37,939 nucleotides of DNA from Microcoleus sp. FACHB-DQ6 (GCA_014695175.1 JACJNV010000101.1:1-37939); one strand, 5' to 3'. Shown: positions 8,983-17,363, numbered from the stretch's first letter. Numbers and translations are program-made. The notes: a model not told the origin generated them from the sequence alone.

Positions 8983-9393
8983 ATGGCAGAAACAGCTACA
9001 GCACCCTTAACAGGAAAAGGTCTGCTTCAAAAAATCAAAGGCAGTGATTTGCCGCGCAGAGAACTTGCAAAGCTTTGCGGCTACTTCACTGTCAGCAAAA
9101 GTGGAGAAACCCGGATTAATCTGGCTGAGTTTTACGATGCCGTGTTAGCTGCTAAGGGCATTGAGCTAGAGAAGTCGAAAGCAGACGGACGCGGGCGAGA
9201 AGCGAGTTATCGAGCTAGCGTTCACAAGAATGGTTCGATCGTGATTGGGGCAAATTATACCCAAGAAATGGGATTAAAGCCGGGAGACGAGTTTGAAATT
9301 AAACTCGGATACAAGCACATTCGCTTGATTCAGATCGATGTGGACAGACCGGATGTGGATGTGGATGATGAAGAGGAGGATACAGAAGAATAG
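8983..9393 (+). CDS. cyAbrB-family transcriptional regulator
   Basis: The 136-residue protein matches the cyanobacterial AbrB-like family: PLTGKGLLQKIK, LCGYFTVSKSGETRINLAEFYDAVLAA, a GRGREASYRASVH segment and the C-terminal MGLKPGDEFEIKLGYKHIRL. The AbrB-like DNA-binding part is at the C-terminus in this family, unlike in Bacillus AbrB. The proteins are known as global regulators of carbon/nitrogen metabolism in model cyanobacteria. The sequence is closer in my reading to the cyAbrB2 than the cyAbrB1 type, which is tentative. The last 20 residues form a highly acidic tail. The start is supported by GAGG 8 nt upstream. The recX gene follows 90 nt downstream on the same strand. Confidence 0.88.
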   Translation: MAETATAPLTGKGLLQKIKGSDLPRRELAKLCGYFTVSKSGETRINLAEFYDAVLAAKGIELEKSKADGRGREASYRASVHKNGSIVIGANYTQEMGLKPGDEFEIKLGYKHIRLIQIDVDRPDVDVDDEEEDTEE

Positions 9394-9483
9394 AGGCGAT
9401 CGCGAGGCAGTCAGCCGATAGCAAGGCGACTGGATTTGGCATTCGCTACACGAGTATTTGCGCGCCACCCTTCGATTTAACTG

Positions 9484-9951
9484 ATGAGCTGTCTTGACTA
9501 TTTCTATTTTCTCTTGTCCCGCAAAGACTACAGTGCCTCTGAACTTCGCAAAAAGGGGCAAGAGAAAGGTTTTGGCAATGAGGAAATATTGGAGGCGATC
9601 GCGCAAATTCAAGACCGCGGCTATCAGTCCGACACTCGCTTGGTGGCAAACTCGATCGCCTCTGCAGCAGGCAAATACGGGAAGTCGGCCATCAAGCGCA
9701 AGTGCCTGCAAAAAGGAATTACCAACGATTTGTTCGAGCAAGTCTGGGAAGAAGAAATTGCCGAAAATCAGGACTCCGAAGCAGAAAAACTGGCCGAATT
9801 AAAAGCCAAAGTCATGCGGAAATACAAGATCGATACTTGGGGTAAAGCAGATCCGAAAACCAAGGGCAAAGTCTTGAATTACCTGCAATACAGGGGCTTT
9901 AATGCCTTTGAAATTTGGCGGCAGTGGCAAACAGAAGAAGATGACGACTAA
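9484..9951 (+). CDS. recX: RecX family regulatory protein
   Basis: The 155-residue product shows the RecX pattern of three-helix repeats: CLDYFYFLLSRKDYSASELRKKG, then EEILEAIAQIQDRGYQSDTRLV, then GKSAIKRKCLQKGIT and a C-terminal YLQYRGFNAFEIW. RecX modulates RecA filament activity in DNA repair. Length is normal for the family and the C-terminus is acidic. No RecA gene is in the window. It may share the cyAbrB transcript. Confidence 0.88.
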   Translation: MSCLDYFYFLLSRKDYSASELRKKGQEKGFGNEEILEAIAQIQDRGYQSDTRLVANSIASAAGKYGKSAIKRKCLQKGITNDLFEQVWEEEIAENQDSEAEKLAELKAKVMRKYKIDTWGKADPKTKGKVLNYLQYRGFNAFEIWRQWQTEEDDD

Positions 9952-9957
9952 ATAGTA

Positions 9958-9981
9958 GGGCCACGCAAATAGGTGCGGCCC
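9958..9981. terminator. Possible hairpin between convergent recX and DUF4385 genes
   Basis: GGGCC (9958-9962) pairs with GGCCC (9977-9981) around a 14-nt loop. No T-run follows on either strand, so a termination role is uncertain. Confidence 0.25.
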
Positions 9982-10052
9982 AGATAGGCAAGCACAACTA
10001 CACTGCTGCCGACGGGGCTAAAGTGTAAGTTCTGAGTTTTTGTAAATGTATG

Positions 10053-10568
10053 TCAATCCTCAGCGTTGACTAAATAAGATTCGTACATCTGCCGGTGTCT
10101 GGCTAAAAGCTCGAGATATTTCTCGTTGATTTTGGCCAGCATCCATTTTTCTTGAAAAATGGCGGCGGATTCTGCTTTCACCGGATCTGCTTCTAGCGGC
10201 AAAATATCTTTTCGAGCAGCGGTTTGCTCTGCCACAGACTTCAGCTTCTGAGGGTTTTGCTGGTATTTTCGACCGCTTTTGTGGTTGGCGTAGCGACGCG
10301 ATCGAGTATACCCCATCTGCAAGAACTTGCGGGCCATGTCGGCTCCCACAAAATCTTCGCGATCGAGATACTCTAAAAACAAGGAGTAAATTTTGCTGCT
10401 GGACTCTCTGGCAATTTCAGGAGTCTTAAATCTCCAGAAAGGCAGAATTTCTCCTTTGTAGGGTTCCACCAACAGCACTCCCTGTTCTCCTTTCCCTACG
10501 CGATAAAGTTCCGGGTGCTGTCGAAAGTCGATGTTCTTAAAATCCAAAGAGTAGTCGAACTGCTTCAT
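10053..10568 (-). CDS. DUF4385-like conserved protein
   Basis: This 171-residue soluble protein resembles the DUF4385 family: N-terminal FDYSLDFKNIDFRQHPELYRVGKGEQGVLLVEPYK, then ILPFWRFKTPEIA and ADMARKFLQMGYTRSRRYANHKSGRKY. No catalytic motif or membrane segment is evident and the function is not known. Its ATG overlaps the TGA of the upstream DoxX gene (ATGA at 10565-10568), indicating translational coupling. Family assignment is from memory. Confidence 0.75.
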   Translation of the reverse strand: MKQFDYSLDFKNIDFRQHPELYRVGKGEQGVLLVEPYKGEILPFWRFKTPEIARESSSKIYSLFLEYLDREDFVGADMARKFLQMGYTRSRRYANHKSGRKYQQNPQKLKSVAEQTAARKDILPLEADPVKAESAAIFQEKWMLAKINEKYLELLARHRQMYESYLVNAED

Positions 10569-10990
10569 TGGGCATTTTCTGTTCTATCTGGAACTATAGA
10601 AGCCCGGGGTTTACCTTCGTCTGGTTGGGTATAAACCCAGGCCCAAGCAATGAAGACAGCTTGAAAAGGCAGCCTGAACCAATACAGTAATTGGTTGTGG
10701 GGAATCCCTTCTATCGGAATGTTGTTGACGGCTTGATTGATATTAGCTGGAAACACGGCAATAAACAAGGCAATTAATCCCCATGCCGCCGCCCTGCTGA
10801 CAGGAGGAACTAACAGCCCAATGCCACCCAAAATCTCGAAAAAACCGCTGATATAAACCAAGGCTTCTGGGTAAGGAAGCTGGGGCGGCACGATTCGGAT
10901 AAAAGGTGTCGGCACTGCAAAGTGCAGCACGCCTACAATACAGAGAGCTACTGCGAGGATAACTCGCCAAATTTCTTTTTGACTTTTCAT
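10565..10990 (-). CDS. DoxX-family small membrane protein
   Basis: From ATG at 10990 the product has 141 residues with four hydrophobic segments in the DoxX arrangement: WRVILAVALCIVGVLHFAVP, YPEALVYISGFFEILGGIGLLV, AAWGLIALFIAVFPANI and LLYWFRLPFQAVFIAWAWV. The frame can be extended to 11080, but the extra 30 residues are unlike the family, so M31 is preferred; no strong ribosome site was found for it. The protein should lie in the inner or thylakoid membrane. Members are linked to redox or quinone-related processes, but no specific role can be assigned. It overlaps the DUF4385 gene by 4 nt. Confidence 0.82.
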   Translation of the reverse strand: MKSQKEIWRVILAVALCIVGVLHFAVPTPFIRIVPPQLPYPEALVYISGFFEILGGIGLLVPPVSRAAAWGLIALFIAVFPANINQAVNNIPIEGIPHNQLLYWFRLPFQAVFIAWAWVYTQPDEGKPRASIVPDRTENAQ

Positions 10991-11142
10991 GGGCAATGGG
11001 TAATTAATAATTGTTAAATTGCTGCGATAAGGCTTGCCAAAATTCGCTGTCTGGGATCTAGAAGGCCATAAAACTGACATCCAAAAATTCCAGCTTTCCG
11101 GGTTTGTCTGCTCTTGCTGGTGGCTGTAACGATTTTATTGCG

Positions 11143-11158
11143 TAGAAAAACCCGGTTT
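11143..11158. repeat. Dispersed palindromic repeat AGAAAAACCCGGTTTCT
   Basis: A variant of the 7557 element; arms AGAAA and TTTCT surround ACCCGGT. Confidence 0.45.
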
Positions 11159-11468
11159 CTGGGTAACTCCCAGACAAGTTTTCACAGCCCCAAACAGGAG
11201 GTAGCGAGAACTGGAATCGAAGGTCTGGGCGTTGCCTGGCAAAAACAGATAGCGCGCATTTTGATAACAAGATTTTAATGTCTAGTTCCCTGCTGCTGTC
11301 TCTATCTTCGGGTAGTAAAACAGGATTTTTGTTCCGGCTCTGGCTGCGTTAGCGGCCAAACCAGCGGGGGATTTTCTCGATTGACAAATGAGCCACAGCC
11401 TAACATTAAATAAATTATCGCGGGAATTGATGAGTGCGATGACTGTTAATTTTGACCTTGCTTTGCAG

Positions 11469-11526
11469 GCGATTTCCTACCCTTCACCGAAGGCACGCGC
11501 ATTCGGGATAGCTTCGCTCGCGCGTA
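11469..11526. repeat. Dispersed GC-rich cyanobacterial repeat
   Basis: Contains GCGATTTCCTA and GGGATAGCTTCGC (11505-11517). The second motif occurs as an exact inverted copy (GCGAAGCTATCCC) at 13688-13700 inside ureF, followed there by GGGAATCGC, which matches the first motif in reverse orientation. Confidence 0.55.
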
Positions 11527-11864
11527 CCTGGATTAGACTAAATAATGCGAGTAATTTGTCAATAACTTTTAGAATTATTTAAGATGGGCGCTTTGAGAAT
11601 TATTGGGAGAGGCAATTCCAGAACGCTCTGTAATTAAAATTCCCGTCTAAAGTAAGGGTTTTGTCAACTTCCCACAGATGTTATAATGAATGAAATTATT
11701 GAATTTGCTAAAAAGCCGATCGTCGTAGCAACTCCCCAACCATCCTGCTGGAATTCAAAATAGTCGCCAACGGCAGGAACTTTTTAGCCACCACATTATT
11801 CAAAAAGATTGAGCCTCCAAGCGCTGTGTCATTTTTATCTACACGCAATCAATCACCGACGACC

Positions 11865-12356
11865 ATGAACACCTCAATAAACACCTCTAAATTTGGCATA
11901 AACCGGATGCTGCGACAAGGGCTGTTGCTTGGCATCTTTTCTGCAGCAGCTTTAGCTAGCGGATGGGCGCCCGGTTTGTACACACAATCCCCAAACCTCG
12001 TTTTCGGAGCTGCAGCCCAAGCTCAAGAAATTAGCAGCGAGGAAATTACTAGCTACGCTCGTGCTGTGTTGGCAATAGAACCCAGACGGGTGGAAGCTTA
12101 TAACGAAATTAAAAGAATGGCTGGAGGCTCGGTTCCCAGAGTAGTGTGCAACGAAACTCAGGAAATTAATAGGCTGTCTGGAAATTTTCGTGGCATCGCA
12201 GTGAATTACTGCCAACAAGCTAAAAAAGCAATCGAAACCTATGGTTTGACAGTTAGTCGCTTCAACCAGCTTACTTTGCTCCAGCAAGCGGACCCGGCAG
12301 TCAAACAGCGAATTCAAGCCGAGCTCCTGCGACTGCAACAAGCGGGCAATCAATAA
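11865..12356 (+). CDS. Secreted DUF4168-like protein
   Basis: From ATG at 11865 the product has 163 residues. A basic N-terminus, hydrophobic stretch LLLGIFSAAALASG and AAAQAQ/E define a probable signal peptide, so the mature protein is extracytoplasmic. The mature part, beginning EISSEEITSYARAVLAIEPRRVEAYNEIKRM and ending QRIQAELLRLQQ, matches the helical DUF4168 family, of unknown function. Two Cys may form a disulfide. An in-frame GTG at 11826 would add 13 residues; neither start has a clear ribosome site, so the start is uncertain. Confidence 0.8.
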   Translation: MNTSINTSKFGINRMLRQGLLLGIFSAAALASGWAPGLYTQSPNLVFGAAAQAQEISSEEITSYARAVLAIEPRRVEAYNEIKRMAGGSVPRVVCNETQEINRLSGNFRGIAVNYCQQAKKAIETYGLTVSRFNQLTLLQQADPAVKQRIQAELLRLQQAGNQ

Positions 12357-12786
12357 GCTTGATGGTTTGAGTCTTTCTTCCTCTCCCGTTCTATTAGACT
12401 TCTCCATAAAAGCTTGTTAAGGGCAGGCAGGATGCCTAACCGCTACCTCCCCCCAACAATATATTGGAGATTTAAATTGTTCGAGTTCCTAGACGGTAGG
12501 CAAAATTTTTTGAAAAAAAAGCGATCGTCTGCGATCCAGTGCTTGACAAAATAAGATAAATTTGGTACTAAGAGCAGAACGGGAGCGGTTAGAGAGATGA
12601 ATATTTTTCAACTTGCTGTAAATCGGAACGAGATATAGCGATAGCCAACACGATTAAGACGTTTTTAAGTTCTGAAACATGAGCTGAAGATTGGAACTTC
12701 AGTCTTCCTTATTCCTTCGGCTATAAAAAAGATATTCCTCAAAAACTCAAGTTCAAGTGAATTGCTCTGAGGAATATAATATAAAA
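12357..12786. other. Upstream region of ureE
   Basis: No gene is seen in this 430-nt stretch. It holds a candidate promoter (TTGACA at 12543) and AT-rich leader sequence before ureE. Confidence 0.45.
12543..12571 (+). promoter_or_regulatory. Candidate promoter upstream of ureE
   Basis: A perfect TTGACA (12543-12548) with a 17-nt spacer to TACTAA (12566-12571), a weak -10 match. The resulting ureE leader would be about 210 nt. Confidence 0.3.
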
Positions 12787-13224
12787 ATGCTAACCTTCAC
12801 AAAACATTTACCTGCAAATCCCGATGCTATTGTCAGCTTTACTTTACAAATGACATCAGACGATCGCACTCGCAGCCGCCACAGATTCGAGACGGAAACG
12901 GGGGAAAGGTTGCACCTGAGTTTGCCCAGAGGTACGGTACTGCGCGATCGAGATTTATTGCAGTCGGAAGACGGTAGCTTTTTGGTACTGGTAAGTGCAA
13001 AACCCGAACCGGTGCTGACAGCGCGGGCATCAAGTCCGCTGCTACTGATGCGGGCGGCTTATCATTTAGGAAACCGTCACGTAGCTTTAGAAATTGCCGA
13101 TAATTATTTAAGACTTTCTCCCGACTCTGTGTTGCACGGAATGCTCGAAAAAATGGGTTTGGAAGTAACAGAGGAAATTGTGCCGTTTCAGCCGGAAATG
13201 GGCGCTTACGGGCACAGCCATTAG
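12787..13224 (+). CDS. ureE: Urease accessory protein UreE (nickel metallochaperone)
   Basis: From ATG at 12787 the product has 145 residues. It delivers Ni2+ to the urease active site via the UreDFG complex. Family signs are the [27 protein letters not shown]-terminal half, [17 protein letters not shown] in the metal-binding domain, [20 protein letters not shown], and a short C-terminal GHSH. The His-rich tail is much shorter than in Klebsiella UreE. A GTG at 12757 would add 10 residues; M11 matches the family start better. ureF and ureG follow, while structural ureABC and ureD are not in the window. Confidence 0.92.
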   Translation: MLTFTKHLPANPDAIVSFTLQMTSDDRTRSRHRFETETGERLHLSLPRGTVLRDRDLLQSEDGSFLVLVSAKPEPVLTARASSPLLLMRAAYHLGNRHVALEIADNYLRLSPDSVLHGMLEKMGLEVTEEIVPFQPEMGAYGHSH

Positions 13225-13257
13225 ATTTGAGATTTGAGATTTTAGATTTTAGATTTA
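13222..13257. repeat. STRR heptamer array between ureE and ureF
   Basis: Copies of GATTTGA and GATTTTA head to tail, starting within the ureE stop codon region (TAGATTTGA). Confidence 0.7.
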
Positions 13258-13317
13258 CTCCCACCTTGGAATCCGAGGGCTTATAACCAAATTAGTTTCG
13301 GTTCTTCAAGAAGGAAG

Positions 13318-13362
13318 AAGTCAACAGTCAACAGTCAACAGTCAACAGTCAACAGTGAACAA
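13318..13362. repeat. STRR heptamer array (AGTCAAC)n overlapping the ureF start
   Basis: About five copies of AGTCAAC end in the variant AGTGAACAATCAAC, in which the T-to-... change TCA to TGA context creates the GTG used as the ureF start (13355). The same heptamer lies before the SDR gene at 17301. Confidence 0.8.
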
Positions 13363-14068
13363 TCAACTTTTATGTTTGTTACAGCTAGCTTTTGCACCTG
13401 TGGGAGCTTATAGTTATTCTGAGGGAATCGAAAGTCTGGTAGAAACCGGTGCGATCGACAGCGAGATTACTTTGAGAAATTGGTTAGAAAATTCGCTGCA
13501 ATTCGGGGCTGTTCGAGTAGAAGCCGCAGTGGTGGTAAGGGCTTTGAGGGCGGCAAAGATAGGGGATTTGACAGCTTTGAATTACTGGAATGCTTGGGCG
13601 ACTGCTACTAAGGAAACAGAAGAGTTGCGCTTGCAAAGTTGGCAAATGGGGCGGACTTTGGTCAGGTTGCTGCTGGATTTGCGTGAAGCGAAGCTATCCC
13701 GCAGGGAATCGCCCGTTGCTTCTGGCTTAACCACAATTGTAAAAGAATTTGTGGAATCTGCCAGCAATCAGTGCAATTTTGCGATCGGCTTTGGCATTGC
13801 CGCCGCAAGTTGGCAGATTGAAGAGGAAGCGGCCGTGTTAGGATATTTGTACAGTTGGGCTGCCAATTTGGCGAGTGCGGGCGTGAAACTGATTCCCGTC
13901 GGTCAAACAGCCGGTCAACAGTTACTGTTAGATTTGCAGTCTCAAATTAGCTGTACTGCCCAAGAAGTTTTAAAATTAGAAGATGATGATATTGCTAGTT
14001 GCAGTTGGGGGTTAGCCCTAGCTAGTATGGCGCACGAAACTCAGTACACTCGGTTATTTCGGAGTTAA
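13355..14068 (+). CDS. ureF: Urease accessory protein UreF
   Basis: The 237-residue product is UreF, which acts with UreD and UreG in GTP-dependent nickel insertion into urease. Family signs are [27 protein letters not shown], an [15 protein letters not shown] helix, [52 protein letters not shown] and the C-terminal [13 protein letters not shown]. The start is GTG at 13355; codons 1-3 lie in a heptamer repeat and there is no SD. Bases 13681-13714 match a dispersed repeat and encode [14 protein letters not shown] after LLDL, probably an in-frame insertion in a loop. Confidence 0.92.
   Translation: MNNQLLCLLQLAFAPVGAYSYSEGIESLVETGAIDSEITLRNWLENSLQFGAVRVEAAVVVRALRAAKIGDLTALNYWNAWATATKETEELRLQSWQMGRTLVRLLLDLREAKLSRRESPVASGLTTIVKEFVESASNQCNFAIGFGIAAASWQIEEEAAVLGYLYSWAANLASAGVKLIPVGQTAGQQLLLDLQSQISCTAQEVLKLEDDDIASCSWGLALASMAHETQYTRLFRS
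13681..13714 (+). repeat. Dispersed repeat inserted in frame in ureF
   Basis: GCGAAGCTATCCC (13688-13700) followed by GCAGGGAATCGC is the inverted form of motifs at 11469-11526. It encodes about 11 residues of UreF. The surrounding sequence is normal for the family. Confidence 0.6.
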
Positions 14069-14109
14069 AAATCAGAAAATCTAAAATCTAAAACCTAAAA
14101 TCTAAAATC
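14068..14109. repeat. STRR heptamer array between ureF and ureG
   Basis: Five to six head-to-tail copies of AAAATCT, the complement type of the GATTTTA arrays, fill the whole 44-nt spacer. No SD remains before the ureG ATG at 14113. Confidence 0.75.
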
Positions 14110-14112
14110 GCT

Positions 14113-14709
14113 ATGGGTGCTTTTCGTCTAGGAATTGCTGGGCCGGTTGGTTCGGGAAAAACTGCTTTACTTGATGCTTTGTGCAAGGCGCTGCGGCAGC
14201 AATACCAGATTGCTGTAGTTACTAATGATATCTATACTCAGGAAGATGCCCAGTTTTTGGTTCGGAGTCAAGCTTTGGAGAGCGATCGAATTTTGGGCGT
14301 AGAAACGGGAGGCTGTCCCCACACAGCCATCCGCGAAGATGCTTCCATTAACTTAGTAGCTATAGAAGAGTTAGAGCACAAATTCACTGATTTAGATTTA
14401 GTCTTTGTAGAAAGCGGCGGCGATAACTTGGCGGCAACTTTTAGCCCGGAGTTAGTAGATTTAACAATTTACGTAATCGATGTGGCTGCGGGCGATAAAA
14501 TTCCGCGCAAAGGCGGGCCGGGAATTACTAAGTCGGATTTATTAGTAATTAATAAAACAGACCTCGCACCTTATGTAGGAGCAGATTTAGGCGTGATGGA
14601 ACGGGATACGAAAAAAATGCGAGGCGATAAACCTTTTGTTTTTACTAACTTGAAGACCAAAGAAGGATTAGAATCAGTAGTTAAATTCATCCACTCCCAC
14701 GTCGTGTAA
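14113..14709 (+). CDS. ureG: Urease accessory GTPase UreG
   Basis: The 198-residue SIMIBI-class GTPase drives nickel transfer to urease. Motifs are complete: P-loop GPVGSGKT (residues 10-17), [13 protein letters not shown], the metal-binding CPH in [35 protein letters not shown], and the guanine-specificity motif [13 protein letters not shown]. Length is normal. It ends the ureEFG cluster; murG follows on the opposite strand. With an upstream STRR and no SD, translation may rely on a weak or leaderless-type start. Confidence 0.96.
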   Translation: MGAFRLGIAGPVGSGKTALLDALCKALRQQYQIAVVTNDIYTQEDAQFLVRSQALESDRILGVETGGCPHTAIREDASINLVAIEELEHKFTDLDLVFVESGGDNLAATFSPELVDLTIYVIDVAAGDKIPRKGGPGITKSDLLVINKTDLAPYVGADLGVMERDTKKMRGDKPFVFTNLKTKEGLESVVKFIHSHVV

Positions 14710-14718
14710 CACATCAGT

Positions 14719-14763
14719 CTTCATCTGCGTTCATCTGGGTTTATCGGCCTTCATCTGCGGTTA
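14719..14763. repeat. Short direct repeats TTCATCTGCG between ureG and murG
   Basis: TTCATCTG occurs three times (near 14719, 14729 and 14750) between the convergent ureG and murG genes. It looks like a dispersed intergenic repeat. Confidence 0.45.
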
Positions 14764-14779
14764 AAACCCCTAAAAAATA

Positions 14780-15880
14780 TCACCTCACCACCAATTCTTT
14801 GACCAAATTAGCCAAACGTTCTGTACTGTCTCTGACTGCTAATTCAGAAGCTGCTTGAGACATTTTTTCCAAATATTCGGAATCTCTTAACAAATACAAC
14901 ACTTTGCTTTGCAACACATCTGCTGTCAGTTCGCTTTGACGGAATACCACGGCGGCGCCGGCTTTAGCAAATACTTCCGCATTAAATCTTTGGTGGTCGT
15001 CAGCGGCGTGAGGAAAAGGAATTAAAATAGAAGGTACTCCCGTCACTGCTAATTCTGTCAGAGCACTCGCGCCCGATCGACTAATTGCTAAATTTGCTCG
15101 CTGCAACAAACTCGCCACATTGTCGTAAAATGGCATTGACAAATATTGCTCGTGTTTCAAACTTTCAGCATCCGGGTCATTATTTCCGGTGAGGTGAACT
15201 ACCCAAGCACCGGCATCAAACCAAGCAGGAGCACACTCGCGCACTAACTTATTGACTGCGACAGCACCTTGAGAGCCGCCCATAACTAAAATTACAGGTA
15301 CACTCTCAGGAATTGGCAAATTTAGAGGTTGGCGGGCGAGGAATTGCGATCGCACCGGTGTACCAGCAACCACGGTTTTCGCGCGGGGTAAATGCTGGGC
15401 TGCTGCTTCAAATCCGATCGCCACAGCAGTGCACAAAGGACTAAACCAGCGCGTCACCTTCCCGGGAATTGCATTAGATTCATGGAGAATTACCGGCAAA
15501 CCCAAAGAACGGGCCGCTAGAATTGCCGGTGCTGCGATGTAACCCCCGGTAGTAAAGACTCCCTGAAAATTTCCCGCTTTGAGCAACTTCCGCACCTCAA
15601 GGATCGAGCCGGCGAGTCCGCCCAAAATTCGCAGTGTACCGAGCCCAAATCCCTGCTGAAAGCCTTCAACGGCGATCGTGTGGAGGGGGTAAAGGGATGA
15701 AACTAACTGGGTTTCCATGCGGTCTGGGACTCCTAGCCATTCGATCTGACAGTCGTTCAACTGCCCAGCGGTGGCGATGGCGGGAAATAAATGTCCACCA
15801 GTGCCGCTAGCTGCAACCAACAACCGGAGGGGGGCTTTTGTCAAGGTATTTGTTTCTTTTTTTACAAGTACAAGTTCCAC
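14780..15880 (-). CDS. murG: UDP-GlcNAc : undecaprenyl-PP-MurNAc-pentapeptide GlcNAc transferase MurG
   Basis: The 366-residue GT28 enzyme makes lipid II from lipid I on the cytoplasmic face of the membrane. Signature motifs are AASGTGGHLFPAIATA near the N-terminus, GFGLGTLRILGG, GVFTTGGYIAAPAILAA, HESNAIPGKVTRW, VMGGSQGA, ISRSGASALTELAVTGVPSILIPFPHAADDHQ, which carry the membrane-loop and UDP-GlcNAc binding residues. The start is GTG at 15880; a TTG at 15844 would give a shorter N-terminus closer to the glycine motif. No mur or fts gene neighbours it, so it is outside the usual division cluster. Confidence 0.95.
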   Translation of the reverse strand: MELVLVKKETNTLTKAPLRLLVAASGTGGHLFPAIATAGQLNDCQIEWLGVPDRMETQLVSSLYPLHTIAVEGFQQGFGLGTLRILGGLAGSILEVRKLLKAGNFQGVFTTGGYIAAPAILAARSLGLPVILHESNAIPGKVTRWFSPLCTAVAIGFEAAAQHLPRAKTVVAGTPVRSQFLARQPLNLPIPESVPVILVMGGSQGAVAVNKLVRECAPAWFDAGAWVVHLTGNNDPDAESLKHEQYLSMPFYDNVASLLQRANLAISRSGASALTELAVTGVPSILIPFPHAADDHQRFNAEVFAKAGAAVVFRQSELTADVLQSKVLYLLRDSEYLEKMSQAASELAVRDSTERLANLVKELVVR

Positions 15881-16065
15881 AGGTCGATCAATTTTATATT
15901 TGAGGTTTTAGATTATTATGCTTATTATTCCGGCAGTTTCAGCCAATTTTGAATCAGCCATCTAAAATTAGATTGTGCCGTGTCCCTGCTTCCGTTGTCA
16001 GTTTTCGTTGCAGGCGAACAGTTGCCCAAGCTACGACCCCTGACAAATAACCAAATTATCATCTA

Positions 16066-16971
16066 ATGCGTAATTTTTTGAATTTAATGCCAAGTGCATC
16101 TCAGTATTTTTCCAGCCGTCGGGACGAAAAAGCCGCTCGGGCGATCGTTTTTGGCTTTAACTGCGGGCAGTCGATCGCTCAAATGTTGTTATGTTTAACA
16201 GTGGTAAGTGCTGGCGTGCTGCATCCTAGTGCGGCAAGAGCGATCGGCGCGATCGCGGCGACTCCCCAAACGATCGCCCAAACCCCTGCAAATGCCCCTG
16301 CCCCACTCACAAAAGTGCTAACACAAATTGACGCAGCGGCCAACCGGCGCGATGTCAAAGCAGTCATGGCATTTTACAGCCCGAGTTTCACTCATTCTGA
16401 CGGCTTAAACAGCCAAAGCATGGCCAAAGCCCTCACCCAACTCTGGGCTCGATATCCGAGTTTAAATTACCGCACCGAGATCAAATCTTGGAAAACCGAA
16501 GGTAGCGCGATTCTCGCAGAAACCATAACTACAATTTCCGGCACTCAAAAAAAGGATGGCAGAGAATTAACTCTCAAAGCTACCATCCGTTCCCAGCAGC
16601 GCTTTGAAGGTGAAAAAATAGTTAGTCAAGAGATTTTAGCAGAACAAACTCAGCTTAGTTCTGGGCAAAATCCTCCCACAATTCAAGTGAATTTTCCGGA
16701 TCAAGTTAAGGTGGGCGAAGAGTACCATTTTGATGCCATTGTGCGAGAGCCGATCGGCGATGATATTTTAATAGGGACTGTTTTGGAGGAACCCATTACC
16801 GAAAAAACCTTTTTTAATCCCTCAGAAGTCGAGCTGGAGTTGCTAAATTCCGGGGGGATTTTTAAAGTAGGTAAAGCTCCGGCTACGCCCGAAAATCGGT
16901 GGGTTTCAGCAGTTTTGATGCGACAAGGCGGAATTGCAACAGTTAGTGTGCGATTGCGGGTTGTCAAATAA
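16066..16971 (+). CDS. Secreted or membrane-anchored NTF2-like domain protein
   Basis: The 301-residue product has a hydrophobic segment (about residues 38-60) that could be a signal or anchor, then an Ala/Pro-rich linker. Residues about 80-195 resemble the NTF2/SnoaL-like fold: LTKVLTQIDAAANRRDVKAVMAFYSPSFTHSDG, YPSLNYRTEIKSW and a beta-rich end. A C-terminal beta-rich part (IQVNFPDQVKVGEEYHFDAIVREPIGDDILIG) looks Ig-like. No catalytic residues can be assigned. It is transcribed divergently from murG with 185 nt between them. Confidence 0.7.
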   Translation: MRNFLNLMPSASQYFSSRRDEKAARAIVFGFNCGQSIAQMLLCLTVVSAGVLHPSAARAIGAIAATPQTIAQTPANAPAPLTKVLTQIDAAANRRDVKAVMAFYSPSFTHSDGLNSQSMAKALTQLWARYPSLNYRTEIKSWKTEGSAILAETITTISGTQKKDGRELTLKATIRSQQRFEGEKIVSQEILAEQTQLSSGQNPPTIQVNFPDQVKVGEEYHFDAIVREPIGDDILIGTVLEEPITEKTFFNPSEVELELLNSGGIFKVGKAPATPENRWVSAVLMRQGGIATVSVRLRVVK

Positions 16972-16984
16972 TAAAATAGGTGTT

Positions 16985-17030
16985 ATGGGCATGGGGCATG
17001 GGGCATGGGGCATGGGGCATGGGGCATGGG
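16985..17030. repeat. STRR heptamer array (ATGGGGC)n
   Basis: About six head-to-tail copies of ATGGGGC, starting 14 nt after the NTF2-like gene stop. Confidence 0.85.
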
Positions 17031-17133
17031 TAATGGGTGATTGGTGATTAGTAAGTTGTATAGCGGTTATTAGTCACACGAGGTACATATTTGAAGATAA
17101 AAAATCTCATTAAAGGAATTAAACATACCTCAC

Positions 17134-17235
17134 TATAGCAATCCTAAATGAGTCGTAAATTTTTGACCCCACCCCAACCCTCCCCTTATCAAGGGGAGAA
17201 AGTAAGAAATTCACACATGATTTAGGATGGCTATA
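17134..17235. mobile_element. MITE-like element, 102 bp
   Basis: Terminal inverted repeats of 16 bp match at 15 of 16 positions: TATAGCAATCCTAAAT (17134-17149) and ATTTAGGATGGCTATA (17220-17235). Inside is a strong hairpin, CTCCCCTT (17180-17187) with AAGGGGAG (17191-17198), around a 3-nt loop. There is no coding capacity. The ends start and finish with TATA, so a TA target duplication is possible. Which transposase mobilises it is unknown. Confidence 0.75.
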
Positions 17236-17300
17236 TAGCGATAAAGGCTAGAGAAAATAACAACTAACAAATAAAAAAACTAACAAATAACCAATGACGA

Positions 17301-17347
17301 CAGTCAACAGTCAACAGTCAACAAACAGTCAACAGCCAACAGTCAAC
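17301..17347. repeat. STRR heptamer array (AGTCAAC)n upstream of the SDR gene
   Basis: Copies of AGTCAAC, some degenerate (AACAAAC, AGCCAAC), end about 17 nt before the SDR start. Same heptamer as before ureF. Confidence 0.75.
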
Positions 17348-17363
17348 TAACAACTGACAAAAA

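Larger units (their letters stand above)
10991..11864. other. Intergenic stretch with dispersed repeats
   Basis: This stretch lies between the divergent DoxX and DUF4168 genes. Open frames are short and unconvincing. It contains the palindrome AGAAAAACCCGGTTTCT (11143-11158), a repeat core GGGATAGCTTCGC (11505-11517) that recurs inverted inside ureF, and a TTGACA at 11381-11386 with AT-rich sequence after it but no gene close by. Confidence 0.5.
16972..17363. other. Repeat-rich intergenic region before the SDR gene
   Basis: No gene is present. The stretch contains an ATGGGGC heptamer array, a MITE-like element and an AGTCAAC heptamer array, in that order. Confidence 0.7.
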
